Positions 47,136 through 59,300 of a stretch of DNA of 64,000 nucleotides are shown here, one piece after another. Both the position numbers and the translations under genes were made by a program. Below the pieces are notes generated by a model. It did no database searches and was not told the origin of the DNA. It saw only the letters and a program-made list of their open reading frames with translations. Origin of the DNA: Hydractinia symbiolongicarpus (taxonomy: Eukaryota; Cnidaria; Hydrozoa; Anthoathecata; Hydractiniidae); NCBI RefSeq assembly GCF_029227915.1, contig NC_079875.1:24870001-24934000 (forward strand), written 5' to 3'. The stretch's first letter is position 1. Every line of letters begins with the position of its first letter.

Positions 47136-47908
47136 GTTTGAAGTAAAAACCTATTGAGACAATTTTGGACTGCTTGTTCATATACTACTACTGTATTGTT
47201 GTTATTAAAGTTCTTGTCTCGTCGGCTTAGCTGCGTATTATTTCCATAATAATTTGGTGCGCCACCAAAAAAAAAAGGAAAGAGAAAATATGCGCTTGTT
47301 ATATACCCTGCGAGGTCTATGATATGGTTTGCAGTTTTTTAAGATGGGAAGTAAGAAATCAGATTCATGTTAGTTCGAAATGAAATAAATATCCACTGCG
47401 AACGGAATGACACATTTCAATCACGTGTCATCGTGTTCTCAAAAAGTAAAATCAATAAGTGATACGGATGTAAGTATGATACAACCTCGTCTCCAGGTTG
47501 TTTTTACATTACAATCATACATAAAGTGAAATCAATAAGTGATACGGATGTAACTATAGTACAACCTCGTCTCCAGGTTGATTTTCCAATACAATTATAT
47601 CGTCGTGTTGAAAAAGTCATTTAAAGTGTGTATCAACCTTACAAGATAGATAGAGAAAGTTAAGTGGTACAATTTTTTATTAATGTGCACAGAGTGTTAA
47701 ATATTCATGACCTAACTGCACATTTTCTTTCTCGATTCATATGTTTGTGATTCATTCAGCAACATAGCAGGTGACTTGAATTAAACTGTTCAAATCACTG
47801 AACCAACACCTGTGATCAAACGTTTGAAGAAATATAAAGACATTAAAACAGATGAACACATTAGAACTGCTTTCACGAGAGGAAGAAATATTTAATTTTT
47901 GTTTTTGA
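47136..47908. other. Intergenic with a two-copy direct repeat
   Basis: Two copies of about 67 bp (47451-47517 and 47529-47597), each running from AATCAATAAGTGATACGGAT to CAACCTCGTCTCCAGGTTG, lie in tandem. The end is palindromic and recalls the family-B termini. No gene was seen. Confidence 0.6.
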
Positions 47909-50900
47909 ATGATGAGAGCAGCCCGTGTGTTCAAGTGTGGTCGCACTTCTCTGCAGAGATCGAAAGAAACAAGCAATTCATACAAGACAACTAAATTGAA
48001 ACATGAGCTTAAGAAACTGGAAAGAAACGATGTTATATTTGTCTTAGATGAGCAGAAAGGTGACAGTTTCTTGATTTTTTCATCTCCCAATTTTTACTTT
48101 TCACTTTCTTTGTTCCATTTTTTTTTCGTTTTCGCAGCAATACACAAATCATCTATTTCAACAAGAAGAACTCACCAAAAAATTTCGTCCACGTTTTACC
48201 ATAAAAATATTTAGCTGTAATGCATAATATAATACAATACTTTTATAATACATTTGTAAGTAAACAGAAATGTAGAAAATTTTTTTATTTAATCAAAAAC
48301 ATAATTTTGACGCAACAAAAATATTCTAATATATACGAAAAAGATGAAGTTTTTTCGCCTTATATAATAATTTTTTTGGTTAATCGCCAACTTTGAAAAA
48401 GTTTTACGAATTTGGCAGGATACCCACTAAATGATGTTACGGAAACACGAATATCAAATGCGATATATTTTTATCCACTGTTGCGACGGGTAAATATAAA
48501 GGACTGGCGACTCCGTGGGTTTTTCCACGGGCAACGACTAGTCTTTATTATAATACCCGTATACGTCTTTCCGTCCGTCTGTCTGTCACGCAAAATGGTA
48601 GCTTAGCTGCGCAGGTAGCGAGACGCACACAATGCGGTATAAAAAGGACGGGTGAAACCGTGGAGCACATATAACAAGATCTTTTCTAGTAAACTTAGGT
48701 CCCTTAGTACTTAAACGTCAGAAGTTGAAGTTAGATAACAACAACATACGGGTTGCAAAAAAGTTACTCTGTTTAGATTTCAAAAGTTTCTTATCACCAA
48801 AAGCTTAAATGAAATTGTTAAAATGTAAGGAGATTAGTAATGGATCGATGTTCAAATTCAATTTTACTTAAAATATATTATAATACATAACGGTATCGAA
48901 AACTCGTTTGTTAATCAAAACAGCAGTGACGAAATGCAGTTTTTCGTGAGAATTCTGCAGAAAGATGCATTGGAACTCGAATTTGATCGTTAAGATTAAC
49001 GATGCAAGTAAAAAAACAATCGAATACTTAAACAACAGTGACTCTAACCTATATAATAACACTGTGTCTATCTGTAAAAGGCAAAGGATTATATTTTTCA
49101 CAATTTTCTTTATAAGCGTCTATAATACACCCCCCATAAAAATGTTCTGTATTTTAGAAAAATGTTTCTTTTACAATTTTAGTTGGCTAGAACAAATTCT
49201 GTGATAAAATAAAGTGATTTTATTTGTTGGGAAATTTTTGTATTTGATTTTAACTGGTGCTTTGTTATTGTACGGGTGCCTTTTTATTGTACGGGTGCCT
49301 TGTTATTGTACGGGTGCCTTGTTATTGTACGGGTGCCTTGTTATTGTACGGGTGCCTTGTTATTGTACGGGTGCCTTGTTATTGTACGGGTGCCTTGTTA
49401 TTGTACGGGTGAATGTTGTTATTATTGTTGTCCATTTTGTTTAAAACTTTTGTTCGTGTCTTTTAAATGAAATTGACAACAAATCATTTTGTGATAAGAA
49501 GCACACTAAATTAAGTAGATTCTTCCACGGGTTTGAATAACAAGTTGAGTATTTATGCTTTTAGGTAACGCCGCTCGAAAAGTGTTGGAACTTCATGGAC
49601 GGCAATATCTGCAGATCAGAGTAAACCGTGCTGACAAAACCAGTGGTAACCAGATAACATTAAAAATCTGCTTTAACGTACACGAAGATATCTACAAATA
49701 TCAGAAGTTGCTGCTCGGCGCGATACACTTTTGTGACGAGGCCATTCTTTTCCATTCCCTTGAAAAACATTTTAAATCAATTCAAACAATTCTATCTGAC
49801 GCCATGTTTTCCAACAAACCAATAAGATATGAGCCTCTTGGTCGCCATTTTGAAATGAGCAAAGAGATGACAGTCCACCATGTTGAAAACGTCACGGAAT
49901 CTTTAAGACAACAGCTCGAGAAAGAAGGTGGTTACGTCATTGACTTGCTTCGATTTAGCAACTGTCAGTTGATGGAGACACATATGCATGCCATGGAACA
50001 TTTATTGATGCATGTCGCAAAATTGGATTTAACTGGCAACGATGCAATGTCGCCAAAAGCTCTTCAAGTTCTTTCACATGACCTCCTAAAAGCAAAGACG
50101 GGGCTCAAGTCGTTAAATTTGAGCTCTTGTAATTTAACGGATGCTCATTTTGTACCGATGCAGCCATCTTTACACGTTGTAGAAGCCGTAGATCTCAGCT
50201 ACAATGAGGATTTGTCGCCACTAGCCATGAAAATGATCACGGGCTCCATGCAATTCGCTGATGCTAACATGATGACACATAATTTATCATGTTTAATTTT
50301 AAACGGTTGCAACTTAAGTGATGAACACATCAAACAGTTGTATCGCTGCGTCAGTAGGTTGCATACATTAGATTTGTCTGGTAACACCAAACTAACATGT
50401 GTTGCCATGAAGGTGCTAGCAGATGCAATCACCGAATCAAAAGTAAACAAGCTAAAGGTTTTGAAATTAGAGAATTGTGGGATACTACAACCTCATATTG
50501 AAAATTTAATGCATTGCATTTATTTACTTCAACACCTTGATCTTAGCTGGAACGTGTTTTCTTCGTCATGCGTCCAGTTAATAGCTGCTTCAATACTAGT
50601 TGATAAAAATCGAAAAATAGAGAGTTTAAACTTGACTGGCTGTGAGCTAGCAGATGATCATTTGTCGCACGTCGTCGACTGCATGACGGCTTTGCAGACA
50701 CTACATATCGGATACAACAGAGACGTCAGTTCACATTCTGTGCAATTAATTTCTGAAAAAATGGCCAGTATTCAAAAGAATTCATTAAGCACTTTAACAT
50801 TAGCAGGTGTGAAGATTGAAGAAGATGATATATCAAAACTTTTTAACTGTGCAAAACAAGGTTTACAGAACATGGACTTGACGCATTGCCAACTCAATAA

Positions 50901-51474
50901 TACACACATTGCAAACATGGCAGAGAATATCTCGTGTTTTACGCAACTGTACCTTTGTAACAATCCTGATCTAACAGACGTCTCTGCTAAAGTCATATCA
51001 GACGCTATAACAAACAACATTGAAAACGGAAGCCATTTAAAGGTGCTTAGTTTTAAGAAGTGCCAGCTTAAAGATGGATTTATTGAATGCTTGGCACCCT
51101 GTTTAAAGCATCTTGAAGTTCTGGACATCAGCTATAACCCAACGCTAACACCCTCTGCAATGAAGATCATCTCAGAAAGTCTTTCCCCTCCTTCACATCT
51201 TGCAGAGTTAAACATTTCAGCATCAGGTTTCAAAGACTCTCATTTTGTGAATTTAAACGGTTGTTATGTGCGACTTGAAAAGCTGGATATAAGTGCTAAT
51301 AATTTGACTTACATCACTTTGCTAGCCATTAAAAACGATATAGCCCAGTGCTCTCCACCTCAGCTGAAACTGAAAGAACTGAAAATGTATCAAGCATTTT
51401 GCTTGCGTGATTATCATTATCGAAAATTTGAGAATGAACTGAAACCTTACCACGTTAAAGTAGAGAGTATATAA
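47909..51474 (+). CDS. Leucine-rich-repeat protein (ribonuclease-inhibitor type), orphan
   Basis: The main exon 49565-51474 is certain: it encodes about 636 residues with roughly 12-14 LRRs, including LDLTGND, LKSLNLSSCNLTD, VDLSYNEDLSP, LHTLDLSGN, LQHLDLSWN and LEKLDISANNL, each spaced as in RI/NLR-type repeats. Its N-terminus has a non-LRR part (FNVHEDIYKYQKLLLGAIHF). It starts right after TTTTAG in phase 1. The only phase-compatible upstream candidate is an exon at 47909-48059 (MMRAARVFKCGRTSL ... VIFVLDEQK) with a weak donor GTGACA, giving 686 residues; that exon is tentative. The repeats resemble those of NLRs, but no NACHT or death domain is visible. Function unknown, perhaps a protein-binding scaffold. 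Confidence 0.68.
48490..48664 (+). mobile_element. Helitron-like repeat, copy 3, with a head-to-tail junction
   Basis: The end of one unit (hairpin, then GCAACGACTAG) is followed without spacer by the start of the next (TCTTTATTATAATACCCG). The second unit ends with a decayed hairpin near 48664. Tandem head-to-tail units are expected of rolling-circle elements. Confidence 0.6.
49256..49407 (+). repeat. 19-bp minisatellite, about eight copies
   Basis: The unit GGTGCCTTGTTATTGTACG recurs in a near-perfect array; the first two units carry single changes. It lies in the proposed intron 5' of the LRR exon. Because 19 is not a multiple of three, the open frames across it are artefacts. Confidence 0.95.
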
Positions 51475-52010
51475 CTGGCATTGGTAATTCTGTGCAATGA
51501 CTCTCTTGGCCTCTAAAATAGTAATCGAGACATTATACCTCGCTTCTCCAGGGTGTATGTAAATCATATTATTTTGTGAAAACACAAATGTACCATATAT
51601 TTGTTTATAGGTAAGTGCGGGGAAAAAGTCGCGGTAAAATTGAATTCAATTTGAAATATGGAGCTATGCAAACACGACATCTGCTTGCTCTGGAGGGCAA
51701 CAAAAACATTAAACTTGTTTACAACAGAATTTTTTTTATAAAAACCTAGTTTATAAGGACAATGAGATTTCACTAAAAATTAAAAGCATATAGAGAATGC
51801 ACTCATCCTAAATGCTTCCATAAGTTTATAAACAAAATAGTGTGAGTTTGTGATTCTTAAGAAGTGAAGAATCAGTTGCGTTCAAATGTTTTATTCCCTT
51901 CTTTTTATGCTTTTGGCTACAATTAGATAACCGTTACTTCCAATCCCACAAATCATCATCGCCATTCGTAAATAGGCCAATGTTAAAGTTCTCCCGGTTT
52001 TTGATCGCAT

Positions 52011-52136
52011 AAATTAACGTATGACGCGTTTGCACAATCTGGTCATATATTGACCAAAATTTACTCAACGATACCAGGCTATTTTTTGTCGTCTTCTCTC
52101 ATATCAAATAGACAAAAAGCCCTGGGGACGAGGGCG
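52011..52136 (+). repeat. Repeat family B, copy 1
   Basis: Shares TATGACGCGTTTGCACAATC, CATATATTGACC, GATACCAGG and GTCGTCTTCTCTC with 61881-62013 in the same order, and ends in CCCTGGGGACGAGG. Confidence 0.75.
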
Positions 52137-52309
52137 TTCAGAGAGTGTGTCTGTATGTCTGCAACTGACAAAGTGGATGTGTTCATTTTCGTTTGATGTA
52201 GCCGAAAAACTTATGGCTTAAAAGTTAGATTTGCTGACGTTACGGCACGACGTCAATATCACTACTTTAAAATTAATGAAGCCATTACAGTGGGTGTTTT
52301 CTTAAAGAA

Positions 52310-52345
52310 CTAGTCGATAAGGCCCGTGGAAAAATCCACTTAGGC
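52310..52345 (-). repeat. Helitron-like 3'-end fragment, copy 4
   Basis: Only the ACTAGTCG end and part of the hairpin (CCCGTGGAAAAATCCAC) remain. Confidence 0.5.
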
Positions 52346-53928
52346 AAAAGGCCAATGAAAAAATAGGTTGCTGTAGATGTTTTGCTGACGTCAATGCATA
52401 TACGAAAAAAAATGTTCTTAAAATCTTACACCAAATGTTGAATGTCAAATCGCATTAAATTCTCCACACAAATCTTTCACAAAATGAAAAGAATAGCTTG
52501 TAAGGTGCAAAATCTAGTTGACAAAAAGTTACAACAACGACACTCACAACATCAACACTCACAACAGCCACAAAACCTACAGTTTCAAAAAGGAGGACTA
52601 CAAGAGTTAGCACAAATCAACAAAAATAAATTCTTCACACATTTTAAATATTGTCTTACACAAAATATAAAGATCAACCAGTTAAAAACACAAAATTTTT
52701 CTTTTTTAGTATGATGATCCGTACTACCCTTTACCAACAATTCTGAACCTAAATGTCAAAAAATCAATAAGCAGAGAATAAACTTGAATTAAAAAAGATC
52801 ATTATTTTCATTAAATTGTATACGGTTCGTAAACAAAAGTGTACACAAAATGTAAAAATGTTCGATTTTTGAGAAACACATCTAAATCAACAAAAATAAG
52901 TTCATTCAGCATGTCGTATATTGCCATTACCCATCACCTTCCACAAAAAGGTTATGAAACACATCAAAATTTAAAAAAATCAGTCATTTCAGTGCATCCA
53001 GTCCTCACGTTTAGATTACAAAATATAAAAAACAAAAACAGTTTCAGTCGGAACATTAAGTAATTTTTTTATTATTTTATCATTATCCCTACAAAATTTT
53101 GTAAAATACTTAAGAAAAACAAAAACGTGAAATCATGGAATTTTCTTCCACCAAAAATTACATCACATACATTTAGTACATACAGTTAGTTCTCCCATGA
53201 CCGTTGAATTATTTTTCAATATTGCACAATTTTTAGCCATGATACCCAGCATAATTTTACTTACCACCAGGAAGTCGGAATAGTTAAGGTGGTAAAGATA
53301 CGCTGATTGATTTCAAAGGATTTCTTTGCGGTTCTATTGTTTTTTGCTCACGTGATCAATATCAAGAAATGCTTTCGTTTAAGCGTGAATAGCCTCACTC
53401 ACCCTAACAAATATAATGAATTCTTGTATTATTTAGGATGGTAAGATGTGACCACGCCGACTTTGGGTTCATTGGTTGATTTTAATTTGGGGTTTGCTAT
53501 GAGATGGATTTGAATTTTAGGGATTTGCTCTGACATTTGTCTGCGTGTAAGCTTTCATTTAAGAGAAACTAAATTTGATATCTTTAAAGAAAACTCAGTT
53601 AACTAGACTACGAAATCCTAACTCTTTTAAAAACATTGACGAATCAAAATGAATTTTTTGTCTGTTTATTCGCAACTTATTCCATAAATTTACTAAAAAT
53701 AATGTATTGTTTTATGAACTATTTAAAAATTATTAACAGAAGAAAAAAAATTGAGCTCCGAATAAAATCAAATCATTTTGATTTTATTCTCAATAACAAA
53801 GTTTAAAGAACAAAAAGCGAAACTTGCACTAACGAAATTGAAACAAACAAGTTTTCCCGAGTGGAGTGCATTTGTAAAAAAAATTTGTAAACAACAATGG
53901 TAATCAACGATGCTGAAGAATTCTTCAT

Positions 53929-54022
53929 AACTAGTCGATCCTTTCTTTTTATACTGCATTGCGTGCGTCTCTCTACCTGGTATTATTGTGCGTGACATAT
54001 ATACGGGCATTATAATATAGAT
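53929..54022 (-). mobile_element. Helitron-like repeat lacking the hairpin, copy 5
   Basis: Both termini (A|TCTATATTATAATGCCCG and GATCGACTAG|T on the minus strand) are present but the CCCGTGG hairpin is deleted. Confidence 0.55.
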
Positions 54023-56397
54023 TATATTAATCAGATTCAAACTTCTTTGCATGCAGTAATGGTGTGAAAGCTAAATTGAAAAAAAAATTGCCGATGGCAA
54101 AATCACAATGTTACAGCAAGATTTCTAAGAAATGAGTGTCTCATGCGTGTGTGTATTCAATTTAGATATTGCCTTAACAAACCAGGCTCTTTCAATCTAT
54201 ATTCTTACAACGTTAGTTTATACGCTCAATACCTATATCTATATCTCCTCCGAAATAATTCTTGACCTAGCATTTTCTTTTTTTCCAGAATTTAAATATT
54301 CTGATTCTTCCATATTTAGGTTTTTTAAATAGCTGAGGAAATAGTTTACCGTCTATCAGGAGCTTTAGCAACTTTACACTTTTTTGCGACGATTTTGCAG
54401 AATAGCAGAGTGGAAGTGTTTTGGGCGCGCCTTCGAAAGAATTCCTTTAAAAGAATCACAGCACGGAGAATGTCAATTACATAATTCCCGGATGTCAAAA
54501 CAAAAACAGGAAGGAAAATTGTTTTTGTCTAATAATATTATAAACTTTCGCAATGACGTACAACTTTTTACTTAAAAATTTTTTTTGACAGGTTTTTAGA
54601 TTTTAAATGTTTTTTAAATTTCTATTCTTACAGATAGATTTAATCGCATCTAAAATATCATGCTGTGGGTGGTGTGTTTAAAAAATAACACAGTCTGCAA
54701 GATATTTCTCTTCCAATCAACCAAATTTAATGGAATCGAGGTTGCTTTCCTAAGCAAATAAAAAAAGTAAAGCAGAAAAATAAAATATAAACAACTAAAC
54801 AAATCCTGAACAGCTTGTTTATTCACGAACAACAAAATAACTTTAAAATTTATTTTCACAGTTATCAAATACCATCTTTATTTCCAACGTTAGCTGAGCT
54901 TTTTTTATTTTCTTAAGTAGATATTTAATTCTTAAATCAACTTACTGTATCACCTGATCTGTCGGCGATGAATTGCTGGCACTGAGAAAGTCAATAAAAA
55001 CTTTACTAACAATATTCTACCCTCTCGGTAAAAATGGTGAGAAAAACATCACACAAGCTGAGATAAGTTCAAATCGGTCTGTTTATTTAGAAGCAGTATT
55101 TTTGTAAGTGCCTAGCTAGCTAACTATTGCATTTTTTGAACGTTTTTCGTGGTAAGGTTGTTCGTATATTGTGGAAGGTTTTTTTATGTATTTTTTTATG
55201 TCGTTGTTATACTGAATTTTTATCTTTGCTTATTTATGCTTTTTTGTTTATTTTTATTTTTATTTATTTCATATTTTATTTCCACGTTTTGAACTACTGT
55301 TTGACCTGTTTCATAACAAAGCATACTGCCATTATACTTTGCCGGCTCTTTTCTCTTTCCATTTATCTTCACAATGAAGGAGAATTATTTGTTGAAACAT
55401 CATATGACCATGTAATTAAAGCTCGCTAATTAATCATTAGCATTAATTACATCCTGATTTTAATTGTAGCAGAAGTTTTTAATGCTTCTCTGTTTGACAA
55501 ATCAAGATATTTACACTGTTCGTGAGACGGTAACGGCCATGAATACATCAACAAAGTTGTCTCGTTCAACTCAATTTTTAAATAAACGAGGTAACGTTTT
55601 TACTTTTTTTTATAGATGTGACTTTTATTCATCCTGCAATCTTTCAACAGGTACAGTAAAAAAATTTTAACCTTATTTTTTCCAAAAGGGGGATCCACCT
55701 TGTCCCTTAAGAATGTAAATAACAAATTTTACTAATTGGCTTAGCTAAAAATTGACTGATTTTTTACATTAGACGATCTGTAAGATACTGGCCATTATTC
55801 GAAACTACCCCTCAACTTTTAAACTGCCAAAATACTTGATCGATGAAAAGTCTTATTAAATTTTTATTATGACTAACTACTAGCTACTCACTTCGTCATA
55901 ATATGTTTGAACCAAAAAGGATTAAATTCTTTAACTTTTCCCAAAGTACTAAGTGCTAATTGATGGTCGTGCAAACATATTACTATCTGTCTCCTGGGAC
56001 ATCCGTAACTTTAACACTACCTTTCATCTTCTTCCTGCTTAAAAAACGGTGACTTCCTAAAAAGTTTTTTTATAAACTTGATTTGAAATGGTGTTCATGC
56101 AAAAAGTAGATATTTTTTACGTCTAATGATAATGTAGAGTGCATGCATGCTAAAAAGACATTTTTGTAATTATAACATGTATATAATTGACGTCAGGTTG
56201 GGTTACGTCATTTTCATTTTTAGGCAGCTGTCAGTTCTTTTTTTAATGATGCTATCTTTAGTTATATCACCTGTAAATGTGTATCATGCAGTCAGAGCAT
56301 GTGCTTTCTTCCGACAACAAACAACTGTGGTTTTAACAAACCGTTATCAAAAGTATCGCCTGTGTTTATTTCTTTAGCAGACCGCCTCGGTTTTACA

Positions 56398-59300
56398 ATG
56401 AGTATGAAAAGATTGAAGGGAAAGTTTCGGCTGAGCAGTTCATCGTCTGTTACATCACAAGTGTCCATAGTAAGTCCGCTGTTTATACAAAAAGGGAATC
56501 CAAAAAACAAACAAATATGATAACATCTCCAATCTATTTTGATCGTTCAATGTGTTCGAACTTTTTTGTTATAAATATACGTCACATGACATTCATCAAT
56601 TAATCTAATTTGCATGCACTGCCGAACGAATTTTTGAACACATTCTTTTCTGCTGTGGTAATTGAAGTTTTGTGTTTAAAAGAATAAATTTTTTTTCTTT
56701 TTTGCGACTATATTTTAACACTTTTTTCGTTCAAATGTTTTTCGTGTGAACTGAGGGTTGAGAATCTAGTGGTAGACGTTTTGTTTGTGTGGAAGTGATC
56801 ACAACGTTCTTAAATGTTTTTGCTGTTTTTATCAACAGAGTTAAAAGTGTTTTTTTTTAATTCTTTGTGAAAAAACAACAAAAGTGATGTCATTGTCATC
56901 AAATCACTGTGATTATGATAAGTTCTGCTTAAAATGTCTAATGAAGCCAACTCGCTCGTCAGAAAGATTGATAGCCATAAGTTCTTTCGTTTATTTGTCC
57001 ATTACCACCGCTAATGATGTTGGCATAGTTATAAATGATTTCAATTTTCTTTTCTTTGTCTGGTATCGGATGTTTAATATTAAAATAATTTCATCTGAAG
57101 AACACTTCACTCTCATTGTGACAGGTTAAAAAGGGTGAATGCTTATGAAAAGAAAAAGTTTTTTAATATTGTACTGAAGCAAGTTTTTTTACAACACCGT
57201 CGACGCGAAAAGAATGTTTTTTACTAGCTTTATGATGTGTTTATATTATTTCTGATCAAATTTTATGACATGTTTTCACGGTGCATAATACTTAGCAGAT
57301 AATTAATTCGATTAAATATATCGCTTCGCAACAAACTTTTAACTTAGAACAAAATTGGAAAGCTGCTCTTGTTTGTCGAGATAATTGCTTCTTGAATTGT
57401 AATGGGAGTGTTGCACTTGAAAACGAAATTATGTTGTTGTCACAGAAAAGTTTTTTTATTGTTGTTACATTTCAGTTGAAAAATCAAAACATGTTTTAAC
57501 ATTAAAATCTTGTGTATGTAGTCTGATAAAAAAAATGTTACAACGCGGAATACTGCGTCTGTCTAAACGCAAAAAGAAAAATGAATATATTTCAGATGAA
57601 AATGTATCCATCCAGGTAGGTAAGGCTAAGGACAGAGCATTTCTGTGGAAATGAAATTTACAATAAATATGCCAACTACTCTAATTTATCTTCTTCAGGA
57701 TGAATGGTCAAAATACGATGAGAGACTGTTGGACTGTGTTGCCCGTGAGGATATACCAAAATTAAAGTGAGCACTATAACAATACCTATGTATTCTGCAT
57801 TATTTCTTTTATTCTGATGTTGTTTGCTTGTTTCAGGGAGACGCTCAAAAAGAAAGGAGTTTCTCCTATTAAACTTAGTCGAGATGGTCAAACAGCGTAA
57901 GTTTTACCACTTCACTTCATACTCATGAAGAATGTCCGGTCAAGCTAAATGACCATTACTCCTTACAACAACGGACATTGCAATAAAAAATAGGAACACT
58001 TCTGGAAAACAATATTTTTAAATTTTTTTTGTTTAGGTCTATGATGTATTTGCATACGTATTGTTCTATGTCTATTATAGCATGCACAAAGCTGTTAAGA
58101 AAAGTATGATCGCAGCTATTGAGTGTATGTTGATGGAGCAGCCAGATCTATCCACAACAGATATTCAAGGTAACATTTCAATTCGTGGATGGTGTACATG
58201 ATATAGCTGCAGATATAATACAATTGCTCTCATGTAGGAAATTTGTATTTCTTCTTTAGGACGCACAGTGTATCATATTGCAGCCATAAATGGAGACACT
58301 ATCGTTTTAAAAAAATTACTCGACTTTAGTCGATGGAATTTAGAGATTAAAGACGCATGCGACATGACGGCGCTTCATTACGCTGTGCGCAGCGGCGAGA
58401 CTGCGTGCGTGAAGCTGCTTATCGATAACAACTGTCCTGCAAATGCACAGGATGGTGAAGGGAGGACATCGTTATTAATGTCACTTCTAGAAGGACATGA
58501 CAAAATCGCAGTGACGCTTATCCTTCATGGAGTAGATGTCAATATTTGTGACAATAAAAACAGGTGGGCTGTCCTGAATTTTAGCATGAATTTTATTTTC
58601 ATGCTAATTTATACTCTATAATCAATGTTACTGTGTCGTGTAGGTCTTGTCTCATGATTGCCTGTGCACAAGGAATGTGCCAAGTAGCCGCTCTGCTCCT
58701 TTCGAAAGGCGCCGAGACTGAAGTGCAAGACAAGACAGGGAAAACAGGTAGGTCATAGAATTTGTGCTGCACCTTCCGCTGAATTTTCAATTTTAAAACT
58801 TAAAATCAAAAAACGTTTTAGTGTTACAAATTGCACAGGAAGCTGGACAGACAGACATAGTTAATATTTTGCAGAATGGACGTGACGAGTTAGAAATTAG
58901 TGGTGATTCTGGTATGGTGAATACCGAAGGTGAGATGATTGTCTTTCTTAAAAGTTTGTTTTGAAAGTTCTGAAAGTTATCTTTTTCTTGACTTTCTCAT
59001 TCGATAGATGTAGAAGACAACATTGAAAAAGATGAACACGAAGAAAATGTGAGTATCCGAGTTAAAAAATAATATGATGTGTCCAAACTAAAATTTCTAA
59101 AACTTCAATAAAATTATATTTTAGGACGACATTGCACCCATCGAGAAAAGAATGACCAGGGTAGGCGAGAGTTTTAACAAAAGAAGTGAATCTGCTGGTT
59201 AAATATTTTTATTTTAAATTTTGTACGTGCGTTTTTTTAGAACTCGTCATCTAGTTCGACCAAACGAAATTCCGCGGTAAGTACGCTACGTATAAAGTAT

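Larger units (their letters stand above)
51475..56397. other. Long intergenic region with repeat fragments
   Basis: Holds a family-B repeat (52011-52136), a partial and a hairpin-less Helitron-like copy (52310-52345, 53929-54022), and a 24-base match to the TTAA MITE interior at 55789-55812. Frames here (for example a Gln-rich one at 52442-52714) lack motifs. No gene supported. Confidence 0.5.

Noticed and set aside
49214-49470. Two open frames of 64-76 codons with repeating Tyr/Cys/Val content
   Set aside because: They are frames through the 19-bp minisatellite; the periodic peptide comes from the DNA repeat.
52442-52714. Gln/His-rich 90-codon frame
   Set aside because: Low-complexity sequence in AT-rich DNA, no start context, splice partner or domain.
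55127-55429. Hydrophobic 100-codon frame
   Set aside because: Phe/Leu/Ile composition follows from T-rich DNA; no splice or homology support.
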